Shown here one piece after another: positions 1 through 7,714 of a DNA stretch of 54,544 nucleotides (within the stretch, counting starts at the first letter, position 1; each line of letters starts with the position of its first letter). The notes under the pieces are model-generated. The model had not been told where the DNA came from, searched no databases, and worked only from the letters and a program-made list of their open reading frames with translations. A program made the translations under genes and the position numbers. The stretch covers positions 1 to 54,544 of the forward strand of contig JADMJV010000109.1 in the NCBI GenBank assembly GCA_018780265.1, written 5' to 3'. The DNA is from a bacterium. Its GTDB lineage: Bacteria; Vulcanimicrobiota; Xenobia; Xenobiales; JADMJV01.

Positions 1-227
1 GAGGATGACACATCCGTGGGCGTCATTTCAAACACGCTTGCCGAAAGCTCACGAAGTTCAGCGCGTAACCGTTCACCCCCCTCTACCCAAGGCTGTGGGC
101 ACGGGACTGGAAACCAGCCGCTCAGGCCAATTGTCGCAAATTGAGACTTCCAACTCAAAGGCTTCAACGACCAAGAAAAGGTCCTCGACCTTTCTATTGC
201 CTCCATTCCATCACACGAAGACGCTGT

Positions 228-569
228 GCACCCGAGTGATGGAGCCACGAACTGACCCGGAACCCAAATTGCCTGAGTGTGCTGTCCCATGGCGTGAGCC
301 ACGTGACCGTCGTCTTCATCCCCGCGCCAGCCGATGAAGAAGTCCAGCCAGTGGGCCAGTTGCAGCGTTTGTTGGGTGGCCAGATCGCGCCCGGTGGCGT
401 CGAGGAAGCGCAGATGGTGGGGAGCCTGGCCTTCAATTTGCATACGCCCCTCGTGGATATTTTTGTGGCAAGCGGCGCAGAGGATCTGAACGTGACGGGG
501 GGTGAACGGTTACCCCATCGCAGGGATTTCGCGTGGCCGTTGCGCCCACTGGAATGTCGGCCCAGCATC
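228..569 (-). pseudogene. HNH endonuclease remnant with internal deletion
   Basis: On the minus strand one reading frame gives AQRPREIPAMG, then a TAA stop (510-512), then PRHVQILCAACHKNIHEGRM followed by QIEGQAPHHLRFLDATG. The first piece resembles the stretch just before an HNH domain, and the second its C-terminal half (CxxCH..H, then a beta hairpin). The middle, which would hold the first zinc ligands and catalytic His, is missing. No start codon precedes it. The frame stays open to the left edge of the window, but residues beyond about 228 no longer look like protein. I infer a dead HNH gene. Family assignment is by motif memory only. Confidence 0.55.
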
Positions 570-605
570 CAGACGGAACGAGGGGAGGCTCTATATCGAG
601 TGATT

Positions 606-629
606 TTGGGCCGTTCCAGAACGGCCCAA
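606..629 (-). terminator. Hairpin downstream of the lipoprotein operon
   Basis: A perfect 10-bp stem (TTGGGCCGTT / AACGGCCCAA) with a 4-nt loop lies 13 nt past the stop of the last gene of the TPR-lipoprotein operon. There is no clear T tract on the minus strand, so it may be a weak terminator or a 3' mRNA-stabilising hairpin. Confidence 0.5.
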
Positions 630-641
630 TCGCGGCTAGTG

Positions 642-893
642 CTAGTGCTTTTTGGATTTTTCCAGTCGGGCCACCTCGGCGCGCAACAGCCGGACTTCTT
701 GCTCCAACACGGCCTTGTTGTGTTTCTCCCGGCGAATGGCCTTGGCAGCCGTCTCACATTGCTTGATCTCGCCCTTGACCACTTCAACGTCGGCGCGCAC
801 TTTCTTCAGGCGATTGGCGCTGAAGCGACCCGGGTCGAAATCGGCGCAGCCAATTAATCCTAATAGCCCGCAGGCCAGCGCCAACCTTTTCAT
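642..893 (-). CDS. Small coiled-coil lipoprotein (83 aa)
   Basis: The protein starts MKRLALACGLLGLIGC, a short signal peptide ending in a lipobox (LIGC), so it should be lipid-anchored at the envelope with Cys16 as the first mature residue. The remaining ~65 residues are charged and heptad-like, consistent with one alpha-helical coiled coil. Its start overlaps the stop of the preceding lipoprotein gene by 4 bp, so the two are translationally coupled. No enzymatic motif is visible. The size and design resemble Lpp-like spacer lipoproteins, but there is no sequence match I can claim. It is the last gene of a three-gene unit that begins with a TPR protein and is followed by a hairpin. Confidence 0.7.
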   Translation of the reverse strand: MKRLALACGLLGLIGCADFDPGRFSANRLKKVRADVEVVKGEIKQCETAAKAIRREKHNKAVLEQEVRLLRAEVARLEKSKKH

Positions 894-1132
894 TTGCGCC
901 TCTGAAGCAGCAGCGCCTTGCGGCGCTTGAGGAGTTTGTGCTTCTCGTCTTCCAGATCGCGAACTTGCTGCTGCAGCAGGGGCAGGTTCTTGATGTCTGC
1001 GTGGGTCTGCATTAGTTCTGCTTGGGCTTGCAGCAGGTTGGCTTCTTCGGCCTTGAGCAAATCAGGACTGGACAGCTCGCAGCCCATCAGGCTGAGCATG
1101 AGAAAAAGCAACCCCCCCCGTAACCAACTCAC
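890..1132 (-). CDS. Small coiled-coil lipoprotein (80 aa)
   Basis: The N-terminus MSWLRGGLLFLMLSLMGC is a signal peptide with lipobox (SLMGC). The mature part, about 62 residues, is Leu/Gln/Glu/Lys rich with heptad spacing and ends in a very basic tail, predicting a coiled coil. It lies 2 nt after the TPR gene and overlaps the next lipoprotein gene by 4 bp. The two lipoproteins share an architecture (lipobox, coiled coil, basic end) and may be diverged paralogues or a hetero-oligomer. Function is unknown. Confidence 0.7.
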   Translation of the reverse strand: MSWLRGGLLFLMLSLMGCELSSPDLLKAEEANLLQAQAELMQTHADIKNLPLLQQQVRDLEDEKHKLLKRRKALLLQRRK

Positions 1133-1134
1133 GA

Positions 1135-2373
1135 CTAGCTTTGATGCATGGCCAGTCGTTCTTGGGCCTGGCTGTACTCCGGTTCCAGCTTGAGGGCGGC
1201 TTCCCAGGCTTGAACCGCCATCGGTTTGAGACCCCGCTCAAGCATAAGGTCTCCCAACAGCAACTGGGCTTCGGCCTGTTGCGGGTTGAGACGCAAACAG
1301 CGTCGCACGTGCGAAAGGGCCTTGCTGTTTTTCTTCATCGCATAGTAAGCCTTGGCTTGCAGCAATTGCAGTCCGGGGTGTTCGGGGTTGAGCTTGAGTG
1401 CCTGGTCCAAGAACTGGCGAGCCGGCTCGAGTTGGCCGCTGGAAATATGAATGTGGGCCAGCGCCCCCAAGGCCTCAGGCTCCTGAGGATCAATCTCAAG
1501 GGCCTTGGCAAAGCGGTCTCGAGCCTGTTCACACAGACCGGCCCTGACTTCCAGGGCTCCTAACAGAAGCAATCCCTCCAGCAATTGAGGATCAAACTCC
1601 AGCGCCTTGGTCAAAAAACCGCGAGCCTCGTCGTAGTGACCTCGATGAGACAGGGAGTGACCCAGATTGTACAGGATGTCCGGATTGGTAGGGGAGAGGC
1701 GATAGGCGCGGCGGAACTCGAGAATGGCCATATCGGTAAAGCCTTGATGCATATAAACCACGCCCAGGTTCATTCGGGAGCGCGGGAAATTGGGGTCGAT
1801 TTGCACACAATCCTTTAACTCCTGGCGGGCTCGGTTGAGATCTCCGCTGTGCAGATAGATGACCCCGCGCAAATTGAGCGCATCTAAATGATAGGGCTGG
1901 ACTTTGAGAATGCGGTCGATCTGGCGCAAGGCTTTGGCGTGCTTCCCCAACTCGATGTAGGCCTCCGCCAACGACAGGCGCAGCTCCCAGTCCTCAGGAT
2001 CGAGACGCAACGCGTTCGACCAGACCTTGGCGGCCTTCTCCATATCGTCTTGCTGAAAATAGGCCAACCCCAGATAGTAGTGCGCCTCGGTGCAGGTAGG
2101 GTCGAGTTCGATGGCGCTTTTGAAGCACTGTGCAGCCGGCTCCAGCATGCCCTTTTCGGCCATGACTACGCCCAAGTCCAGACGGACTTCCATATGCGTC
2201 TTGTCGAGAGCGGCTGCTCGCTGCCATTCGCGGATGGCCAGATCAAGACGACCCTGTTCGCGATACTGCCGACCCGATTCGTAGTGACTATCGAAGTTTT
2301 GGGTGCGACGAAAAGGCTGCAGGGGGATAACTTTGGTACGATTGGCCTCGGGAGGGCACAGGTTCTGTTCCAT
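1135..2373 (-). CDS. TPR-repeat protein (412 aa)
   Basis: From about residue 30 to the end the protein is built of consecutive 34-residue tetratricopeptide repeats, with W/L-x2-L-G-x2-Y-A-x8-A-x4-P spacing recurring about ten times (for example EAHYYLGLAYFQQDDMEKAA). The first ~28 residues are non-repeat. No signal peptide or catalytic domain is present, so it is probably a cytoplasmic scaffold. It heads a short operon with two coiled-coil lipoproteins, which suggests an envelope-linked assembly role, but that is inference. ATG at 2373 is the only start before the repeats. The partner and function are unknown. Confidence 0.85.
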   Translation of the reverse strand: MEQNLCPPEANRTKVIPLQPFRRTQNFDSHYESGRQYREQGRLDLAIREWQRAAALDKTHMEVRLDLGVVMAEKGMLEPAAQCFKSAIELDPTCTEAHYYLGLAYFQQDDMEKAAKVWSNALRLDPEDWELRLSLAEAYIELGKHAKALRQIDRILKVQPYHLDALNLRGVIYLHSGDLNRARQELKDCVQIDPNFPRSRMNLGVVYMHQGFTDMAILEFRRAYRLSPTNPDILYNLGHSLSHRGHYDEARGFLTKALEFDPQLLEGLLLLGALEVRAGLCEQARDRFAKALEIDPQEPEALGALAHIHISSGQLEPARQFLDQALKLNPEHPGLQLLQAKAYYAMKKNSKALSHVRRCLRLNPQQAEAQLLLGDLMLERGLKPMAVQAWEAALKLEPEYSQAQERLAMHQS

Positions 2374-2528
2374 AGGCCAACGTTCAACTTGGCAAATGGG
2401 AAACCTTTTTGGCCGGGCGGCAGGGGGGTAATTGTTGTTATCGGTGAGTGGTGGCAGTCCCGCTGATCACGTGATACTTGCACTCCCACCTGGTGTGACA
2501 CAAGCTTGACTGGTCATCCATAATGACA

Positions 2529-2568
2529 ACTCCCTTCTGTAGGCTTCGAACGGTTCACAGAAGGGAGT
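2529..2568. repeat. Perfect 12-bp inverted repeat
   Basis: ACTCCCTTCTGT at 2529-2540 is exactly complementary to ACAGAAGGGAGT at 2557-2568, with a 16-nt loop containing TTCGAA. It is not attached to an intact gene. It could be an old terminator, a miniature mobile-element end or a regulatory hairpin. Confidence 0.6.
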
Positions 2569-2608
2569 CTTCTCCGCGATTCCCGGAAATGTCTAACTTT
2601 AGGAGTCA

Positions 2609-2629
2609 CCCCGGCCGAGCCGGGGGTTT
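2609..2629 (+). terminator. GC-rich hairpin with short T run
   Basis: CCCCGGC and GCCGGGG form a 7-bp stem with a 3-nt loop, followed by GTTTA. It looks like a weak intrinsic terminator on the plus strand, in front of the stress-protein remnant. Confidence 0.35.
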
Positions 2630-2633
2630 ACCT

Positions 2634-2759
2634 GTTATTAATTACGAGACCGCCCTGACCGCCAATAGATTCCTGATGGTAATCAGTGGCACGGAGCAGC
2701 ACATCGTCAACGCCCGAAGCGTGCTTGGCCAGGCCGAAGAGGTTGCGAGCGCCGTCTAA
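2634..2759 (+). pseudogene. C-terminal remnant of a YflT/DUF1269-like stress protein
   Basis: The last ~40 codons of an open frame read INYETALTANRFLMVISGT and then EQHIVNARSVLGQAE. From memory this matches the C-terminal end of small general-stress alpha/beta proteins (pattern Y-E-x-A-L-x-A-x-x-F-L-V-x-x-x-G-T-x-E-x-V-x-x-A). The ~100+ residues expected upstream are absent. What precedes it in frame runs through hairpins and is not protein-like. It ends convergently against the DUF3626 gene. I treat it as a truncated gene. Confidence 0.4.
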
Positions 2760-3670
2760 GTCTCCTGGGAGATCGTCCAGCCGGCACCGTTCCAAGAGGT
2801 AAGTCCGGTGACGATCGGTGGCCCAACGGGCTCGGTGGTGGGTGGGCCGGCATGATACCAGCGCAGAGGAAATTTGTGTTGGTCGGCCATCCGACGCAGT
2901 CGGCCCTCGGCGGGCGTGCCGCGCAGCCGCTCATCGGCCATCAGCGCTTCCACGTCGTCATCCAGGCGCACTTCCCCGTGCACCTGGCACTCCATATAAT
3001 TAGATCCGGGAAAGGCTCCTTCCACGGTCTCGTTTCGATACTCTCCATGGGGGATTTCGGCCAGCGCTACCTTCATCAACTGCTGCAGGTCTTCGTCCTG
3101 ACGCTGCAAAAGGGCGGCGGCCGGAGCCTGGAGTGTGGCCAACTGCTCGGGGGTGGCAAAGCGGGAGTCGCGCGGTAATACGGCCACCCGGCCCGACATG
3201 GAATGTTTCAACACCAGATAACAGGGTCCGTAGATCAGGGCGCCGCCGCCGACCAGTTGCAGCGGGTTGACTGCCCCATACTCCGGGCGTTCGTGGTCCG
3301 GCAGTGCGTCAAAACGGCCTTGATAGAGTTTGGTTTCCTTCTGTTTGTAATACTCCACGCGGGCTGGATTATTCAGGTCGTCACGATGCGTGGCGCCGGT
3401 TTCGAAATGGTTGCGATAGCGGTCGTCGGCGGCCAGAAGCAGCGGCAGAGGTTGCTTGCCCTCGCCCGCAGGCACGAGCTTTTCCGGGTTGAAATTGATG
3501 GTAACGGGAACCCCCCGGAAGTAGTCGAGGCAACTTTGCACGTCCTCGCGACTGTAGCCCATCCGCTCGAAGCGGTCTTCCAGTTGGGGCAAGCAGCGCT
3601 GGTGGTTCAGCTGAGCCATGCGGCTTACTTCAGAGAACAGAGCGCGCTGACCGGGGGATATCTCCTGCAT
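2756..3670 (-). CDS. DUF3626-family protein
   Basis: Segments VTINFNPEKL, RNHFETGAT, ERPEYGAVNPLQL, YMECQVHGEVRLDDDVEAL and LRGTP match the pattern I recall for the DUF3626 family (VTLNFHP..., FETG, RPxYGALN, EAQVHGxVxLxxDVEAL). The biochemical role of that family is unknown. It is probably cytoplasmic: no signal peptide or membrane segment is seen. The frame extends upstream to a GTG at 3787, but that part lies inside a tandem DNA repeat. I therefore start at the ATG at 3670 (MQEISPGQ); the ATG at 3619 is another option. It diverges from the small gene at 3921. Confidence 0.7.
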   Translation of the reverse strand: MQEISPGQRALFSEVSRMAQLNHQRCLPQLEDRFERMGYSREDVQSCLDYFRGVPVTINFNPEKLVPAGEGKQPLPLLLAADDRYRNHFETGATHRDDLNNPARVEYYKQKETKLYQGRFDALPDHERPEYGAVNPLQLVGGGALIYGPCYLVLKHSMSGRVAVLPRDSRFATPEQLATLQAPAAALLQRQDEDLQQLMKVALAEIPHGEYRNETVEGAFPGSNYMECQVHGEVRLDDDVEALMADERLRGTPAEGRLRRMADQHKFPLRWYHAGPPTTEPVGPPIVTGLTSWNGAGWTISQET

Positions 3671-3738
3671 CAAACCATTCTGAAGCCGCGCACTCAAAAA
3701 TGACTGAACGGTGGGGCAGGTTCGGCTGGCGGGGTGCC

Positions 3739-3862
3739 GCTGTCCTCCTTGCAGGATAGGACAAGTCCTGGGTTGTAGCCAGGACACCCCCTAGCGGACT
3801 GCTGTCCCCCCTGCAGGGTAGGACAAGTCCTGAGTTATAGCCAGGACACCCCCGAGTGGACT
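3739..3862. repeat. Two adjacent 62-bp direct repeats
   Basis: 3739-3800 and 3801-3862 are abutting copies, 55 of 62 positions identical. Each copy contains two potential hairpins: TGTCCT...AGGACA, and GTCCTGG/CCAGGAC around a 7-nt loop. They lie in the divergent intergenic region between the DUF3626 gene and a small hypothetical gene. The form resembles a REP/BIME-like palindromic repeat unit. No further full copy is visible in this window. Confidence 0.85.
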
Positions 3863-3920
3863 GCGTCCCTGTGTGCCAAGGGGGATGTACGTCCAAACCC
3901 CCGAAAATCATTCCGCGAAG

Positions 3921-4223
3921 ATGACCGATTCAATAAAGACACGACTCGAAAAAGAATGGGATCTCGATGAGGGCTTTTTAGGGCGACTCAGGATGCGTGT
4001 TTTTGACCAAGAGGCACACCGGAGGTTGCTTGAGATCCTGAGCCAAATTCCAGCCTCACCCACGCTGGACAGGGACTTGGTGAGGCTGATTTGGTACATA
4101 CCGGTGTTCCTGGAGTGGAACAAGGAGCAAGTTGTTTCAATCTCAAACGTCGATGAAACCACTTATGAACGGGCTGGCAACGCTCTTTTGGGAGAGATTG
4201 AGCGAATTTTAGGACTGCCTTAG
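3921..4223 (+). CDS. Hypothetical protein (100 aa)
   Basis: The ATG at 3921 (MTDSIKTRLEKEW) is preferred over an upstream ATG at 3873 because the latter starts at the edge of the tandem repeats. The protein is acidic, mostly helical by composition, with one hydrophobic stretch (LVRLIWYIPVFLEW), and no known motif. It is less GC-rich than its neighbours, which may indicate recent acquisition. It stands alone, divergent from the DUF3626 gene. The size and isolated position are like those of an immunity-type or orphan protein, but nothing proves that. Confidence 0.55.
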   Translation: MTDSIKTRLEKEWDLDEGFLGRLRMRVFDQEAHRRLLEILSQIPASPTLDRDLVRLIWYIPVFLEWNKEQVVSISNVDETTYERAGNALLGEIERILGLP

Positions 4224-4292
4224 AGAAGAGTTTAAGCCCAAGCACCCTGATTCCCGTGGGACGTCGGGCTGCGGTGGCCAACGGTGAGTGTG

Positions 4293-4308
4293 GGTGTGCT
4301 GGCACACC
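4293..4308. other. Short GC hairpin past the amine-oxidase operon
   Basis: GGTGTGC-TG-GCACACC forms a 7-bp stem with a very tight 2-nt loop, about 100 nt beyond the stop of the copper amine oxidase gene. No T tract follows. It could assist termination of the nine-gene minus-strand operon; this is weak evidence. Confidence 0.25.
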
Positions 4309-4406
4309 TCTGGCTACGCTGAGGCGATGTCGCTAAGGTACTGGTCCGACTGTCTAACCCCTACCCCAGTTCCATCAGCACCCGAGGCCTCCTGGCACTG
4401 GCCTTT

Positions 4407-6380
4407 TCAGCGCGGTGGTGGTACGTCCAGGGCTGGATTGCGCCCAAAGAAGCCGTTGGGCACCAGCTTGAAGCCGGTGCGGTGGGAGGGCATAACGGGC
4501 CATTCCTCCGGTCTGGGGTTGTGGGTCACGCCCAGCGTGTACCAGAGCACCACGTCCTGGTTGTCGAGCGAGGCGTTGTCGTTCTGCCATCCCGGCAATC
4601 CCGAGGAAATCGTGGACTGGTTGGGGTAGTCGCCGGCCGTATAGATCTGTCCCGGGTCAAATTGAGTTCCCCACAGGTGATGGCGCAGAAAACCGGCCCG
4701 TTTGTAGGTTGGCCCGTCCGGATGGAGGTAAGGCACCGAGTTTTCGCCGGGCATCAACTGGTAGCCGGTGGGCTGGCCCAGACGGTTGCGGGTATTGCGG
4801 TTGACCACCATCCAACTGCGACAGGAGTGCATGTTCATATCGCGGCCGGCCTGTTTCTCGCGACTCAACCAGGTGATCTGGCGACTGAACGCATTCTTGA
4901 GCGGGTTGTTGGGACCCACCGGAGCGGCCTGATTGTTGATCTCGACCAGCGAGTTGGAGCTGCCATCCACATCCATATCCAGCCGAAAATTGAAGAAATG
5001 CTGGTGGTTGGGCGCCACAATCTGTTTGCCTACCAGGCGGCCAAACTGCTCTTCACCGGCCGGTTCAATGCCGTTGCTGCTCTGTTGGTTGGCTACTCCT
5101 TGGGCCAGCATGATGCCGGTCAGTTGGGCTTCGGCGGCGATGGTGCCATCCTGCGACAACACCCAACTCAGGGCGTAGTCGTAGTTGCCCACGGTGGCCA
5201 CGTAGGTCAGGTATAGATTGCGCGCCGGTCGAGTTTGATCGGTGAGGCTGTTGAAGTCCTGGTGCTTCCATAGAATGCCTGCGTCTTTTTCGTAGAGCGC
5301 CACGCTGTCTTTTTGCACGTAAGGTTTGCCAAAGTCGTCGGCAAAGATGGAGTCCTGCAGGATGGCGTATTTAGGCACCTCGTAGCCTTTGCGCAGAGTG
5401 TCGCCCAGTCGGCCCACCCCATACTCGCCCAGGTCAAAAGCGTTGCGCCAGGACCAGTTGGATTTGTTGGAACCATAGGGGACCACCATCTCGCTCAAGG
5501 AGCCCCGATACAGGACCGGACGCAACTTGCCGTGATCGTTGTAGCGCAGGTCGTGCAACACCAACCCCTCACGGATGTGCATGGTGTAGCGAAAATGCCA
5601 GTTTTCCCAAACCACTTCGTGGCCATTGACTTCGATGCTCGAGCCTTCCGGCTGGCTATACAGGATGGGCTTGAGAGGAGGGCGCAGGCCGCCCACTTCT
5701 TTGGCGATGGAGTCGGCGTCCAGTTCACCGTCGGGCCCCTTGTTGATGGGCGCGATCACTCCGGTGTCCTCGACCCGCACCACTTTACGCTGGTTGGGAT
5801 CAAAGAGCACCACCACGCCCTCGATGGGTCGGTAGAAGGGGTTGTTGACCCCTTTGGGGCGATAAAAGGCCAGAAAGCGGATCAGCCGTCTGCCCGATTT
5901 CCGGTCGGCGGGGCTGAGCAGCCCCACCCCCCAGGTGTCCAGCTGAACATCCTCCATGTCGGTGATGCCCCGCTTGCGAATGGCCGCCTGGAAGGCTGCA
6001 TCTTTGCGGATATACTTGGGTGGCTCTTCGAACTCTTCGATGAGCACGCCCGCTTGTTTGCCGGGCAGGGGAGTCCAGCGGCTCAATTTGCGGTTGTTGA
6101 GATCGATGACGGCTTCGTAGGTCTTGTTTTGGGCGCGGTCGAGAATGACCGCAAAGGCCCGCCGTTCGATCGGGTCACCGGCCTTAAAACCGCGCACCAC
6201 GGCCTTGCTTGGTTCGTGCAAGGTGATAATGGGAAAGCGGCTGCTTTCAGTCAGCTTGCCCGAGACGCGCAGAATGCCCACCATGGCTTCCATTTCGCTC
6301 TGGCTCAAAGGGTCGAGCGGGTGTTGAGGCTGGGCCAGCGCCGTGGCGGTCAGCCCCAGGAGCACGAGCCAACGCTTCAA
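4407..6380 (-). CDS. tynA: Exported copper amine oxidase
   Basis: Quinoprotein primary-amine oxidase: RCH2NH2 + O2 + H2O to aldehyde + NH3 + H2O2. Numbering from the TTG start (657 aa), the family hallmarks are present. The topaquinone tyrosine lies in VGNYDY (about Y400) and the catalytic base Asp in NAFDLGEYG (about D316). The copper ligands are HQH (about 459 and 461) and the distal His of MPSHRTGF (about 633). The N-terminus (LKRWLVLLGLTATALA) is a signal peptide, so the enzyme works outside the cytoplasm. The TTG at 6380 overlaps the gabT stop by 4 bp (TTGA). A GTG at 6413 would add 11 residues before the signal peptide, so TTG is more plausible. Length and motifs are normal for the family. 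Context suggests putrescine or another diamine as substrate. Confidence 0.9.
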   Translation of the reverse strand: MKRWLVLLGLTATALAQPQHPLDPLSQSEMEAMVGILRVSGKLTESSRFPIITLHEPSKAVVRGFKAGDPIERRAFAVILDRAQNKTYEAVIDLNNRKLSRWTPLPGKQAGVLIEEFEEPPKYIRKDAAFQAAIRKRGITDMEDVQLDTWGVGLLSPADRKSGRRLIRFLAFYRPKGVNNPFYRPIEGVVVLFDPNQRKVVRVEDTGVIAPINKGPDGELDADSIAKEVGGLRPPLKPILYSQPEGSSIEVNGHEVVWENWHFRYTMHIREGLVLHDLRYNDHGKLRPVLYRGSLSEMVVPYGSNKSNWSWRNAFDLGEYGVGRLGDTLRKGYEVPKYAILQDSIFADDFGKPYVQKDSVALYEKDAGILWKHQDFNSLTDQTRPARNLYLTYVATVGNYDYALSWVLSQDGTIAAEAQLTGIMLAQGVANQQSSNGIEPAGEEQFGRLVGKQIVAPNHQHFFNFRLDMDVDGSSNSLVEINNQAAPVGPNNPLKNAFSRQITWLSREKQAGRDMNMHSCRSWMVVNRNTRNRLGQPTGYQLMPGENSVPYLHPDGPTYKRAGFLRHHLWGTQFDPGQIYTAGDYPNQSTISSGLPGWQNDNASLDNQDVVLWYTLGVTHNPRPEEWPVMPSHRTGFKLVPNGFFGRNPALDVPPPR

Positions 6381-7714
6381 GACGGCACGCTCGCGCAGAT
6401 TTCGGCCAGGCACGAGGCAAAGATGTCGAGGGCCTCGTCTAACTGCTCATCGCTGATCACCAGCGGCATCAGGGTGCGGATCACGTTGTTGCCCGCTCCC
6501 GATTTGAGCATGAGCAGGCCCTTTTGCAGACACGCTTCAAGCAGTTTTGCGGCCAGCGCGCTGGCCGGTTCGCGGGTGGCCGGTTCGACCAGTTCTATGC
6601 CGATCATGGCACCCAGGCCGCGCACTTCGCCGATACAGTCAAACTGCTTTTGGAGGGGCTCCAGGCGGGCCCGCATTCGCGCGCCCAGCACATTGGCCCG
6701 TTCTACCAGGCCTTCTTTCTCCAGTGTTTCGATGGCGGCCAGGGCGGCCCGGCAGGCCAGGGGATTGCCGCCATAAGTGCCGCCGATGCTGCCCGTCACC
6801 AGCGCGTCCATGATGTCGGCCCGGCCTGTGACCGCCGAAAGGGGCGTGCCACCACCCAAGGACTTGGCGGTGATGATCAGATCTGGAACCACGTTCCAAT
6901 GCTCCACGGCAAAGAGTTTTCCGGTGCGCCCGAAGCCAGTTTGAACCTCGTCGGCGATGAGCAGGATGCCGTGCTGATTGCACAATTCACGCAGTTTTGG
7001 CATGAAGGTGGGCGGCGGCACCACAAAGCCGCCCTCACCCAGGACGGGCTCCATGACGATGGCGGCCACCTGGTCCGGGGGCAGGTCGCAACGAAACAGT
7101 TGGTCGAGCTGAGCCAGACTGACGCCCTCAGCGCCGCCTTCGCAACGACATCGATAGGGGTAGGGGAAAGAGATTCGGGCCACGTCGCCCGGAAAGGGAC
7201 CGAAGCCCACCTTATAGGGCTTGACCTGACCCGTCATGCTCAAAGCCATCATGGTGCGGCCGTGGAAAGCCCGGTCAAAGACCACAATGCCGCGCCGACC
7301 GGTGTAGGCGCGAGCGATCTTGACGGCATTTTCCACGGCCTCGGCGCCGCTGTTGAAGAGGGCCGTCTTTTTGGGATGGTTGCCCGGGGTAATGGCGTTC
7401 AGCTTGGCGGCCAGTTCCACGTAGCTCGGGTAGGCCACCACCTGAAAGCAGATGTGCAGGTAGTCCTCGGCCTGGCTCCGGATCGCTTCCACGACGGCCG
7501 GGGGGCAATGGCCCATATTGAGCGTGCCGATGCCGCCCGCGAAGTCGATGAAAGTATTGCCGTCCAGGTCGGTGAGCAAGGCTCCTTGGGCTTTGGCTAC
7601 CCCCAGCGGAGTGCCGTGACCCACACTTTTGGGGGTATGTTGATGGACCTGTTCCATGAGGGCCCGACTTTTGGGTCCGGGAATTTCGGTTTTGAGCACG
7701 ACCGATTTTTTCAT
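6377..7714 (-). CDS. gabT: 4-aminobutyrate aminotransferase
   Basis: A class-III PLP aminotransferase of 445 aa. It has the cofactor-binding NSGAEAVENAVKIAR, the ADEVQTGFGRTG segment carrying the PLP-ring Asp, and the Schiff-base lysine in ITAKSLGGGTPLSAVTGR (K284). Close agreement with GabT supports GABA + 2-oxoglutarate to succinate semialdehyde + glutamate, in the cytoplasm. It overlaps the aldehyde dehydrogenase gene by 4 bp upstream and the amine oxidase TTG start downstream, so the three catabolic enzymes are translationally coupled. An insertion with several Cys/Arg residues (YPYRCRCEG, about 186-194) is slightly unusual but also seen in some GabT proteins. Confidence 0.92.
   Translation of the reverse strand: MKKSVVLKTEIPGPKSRALMEQVHQHTPKSVGHGTPLGVAKAQGALLTDLDGNTFIDFAGGIGTLNMGHCPPAVVEAIRSQAEDYLHICFQVVAYPSYVELAAKLNAITPGNHPKKTALFNSGAEAVENAVKIARAYTGRRGIVVFDRAFHGRTMMALSMTGQVKPYKVGFGPFPGDVARISFPYPYRCRCEGGAEGVSLAQLDQLFRCDLPPDQVAAIVMEPVLGEGGFVVPPPTFMPKLRELCNQHGILLIADEVQTGFGRTGKLFAVEHWNVVPDLIITAKSLGGGTPLSAVTGRADIMDALVTGSIGGTYGGNPLACRAALAAIETLEKEGLVERANVLGARMRARLEPLQKQFDCIGEVRGLGAMIGIELVEPATREPASALAAKLLEACLQKGLLMLKSGAGNNVIRTLMPLVISDEQLDEALDIFASCLAEICASVPS

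Larger units (their letters stand above)
2374..2633. other. Gene-free stretch with two hairpins
   Basis: Between the TPR gene start and a gene remnant there is no credible ORF. It contains a 10-bp palindrome (ATCACGTGAT, near 2465), a perfect 12-bp inverted repeat (2529-2540 / 2557-2568) and a GC hairpin (2609-2625). The TPR promoter should lie in the left part on the minus strand, but I cannot place it confidently. Confidence 0.5.

Noticed and set aside
279..857. 192-codon plus-strand open frame
   Set aside because: Overlaps the HNH remnant and the lipoprotein gene on the other strand; sequence is not protein-like.
2523..2759. Complete 78-aa gene
   Set aside because: Its first half runs through hairpin DNA and is unlike protein; only the last ~40 codons look real, so I list a remnant instead.
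3671..3911. N-terminal extension or separate minus-strand gene over the tandem repeats
   Set aside because: The open frame follows the 62-bp repeats and gives repeat-coded peptide without features.
5313..6776. 487-codon plus-strand open frame
   Set aside because: It is antisense to the copper amine oxidase and gabT and shows no domain; a GC-rich shadow frame.
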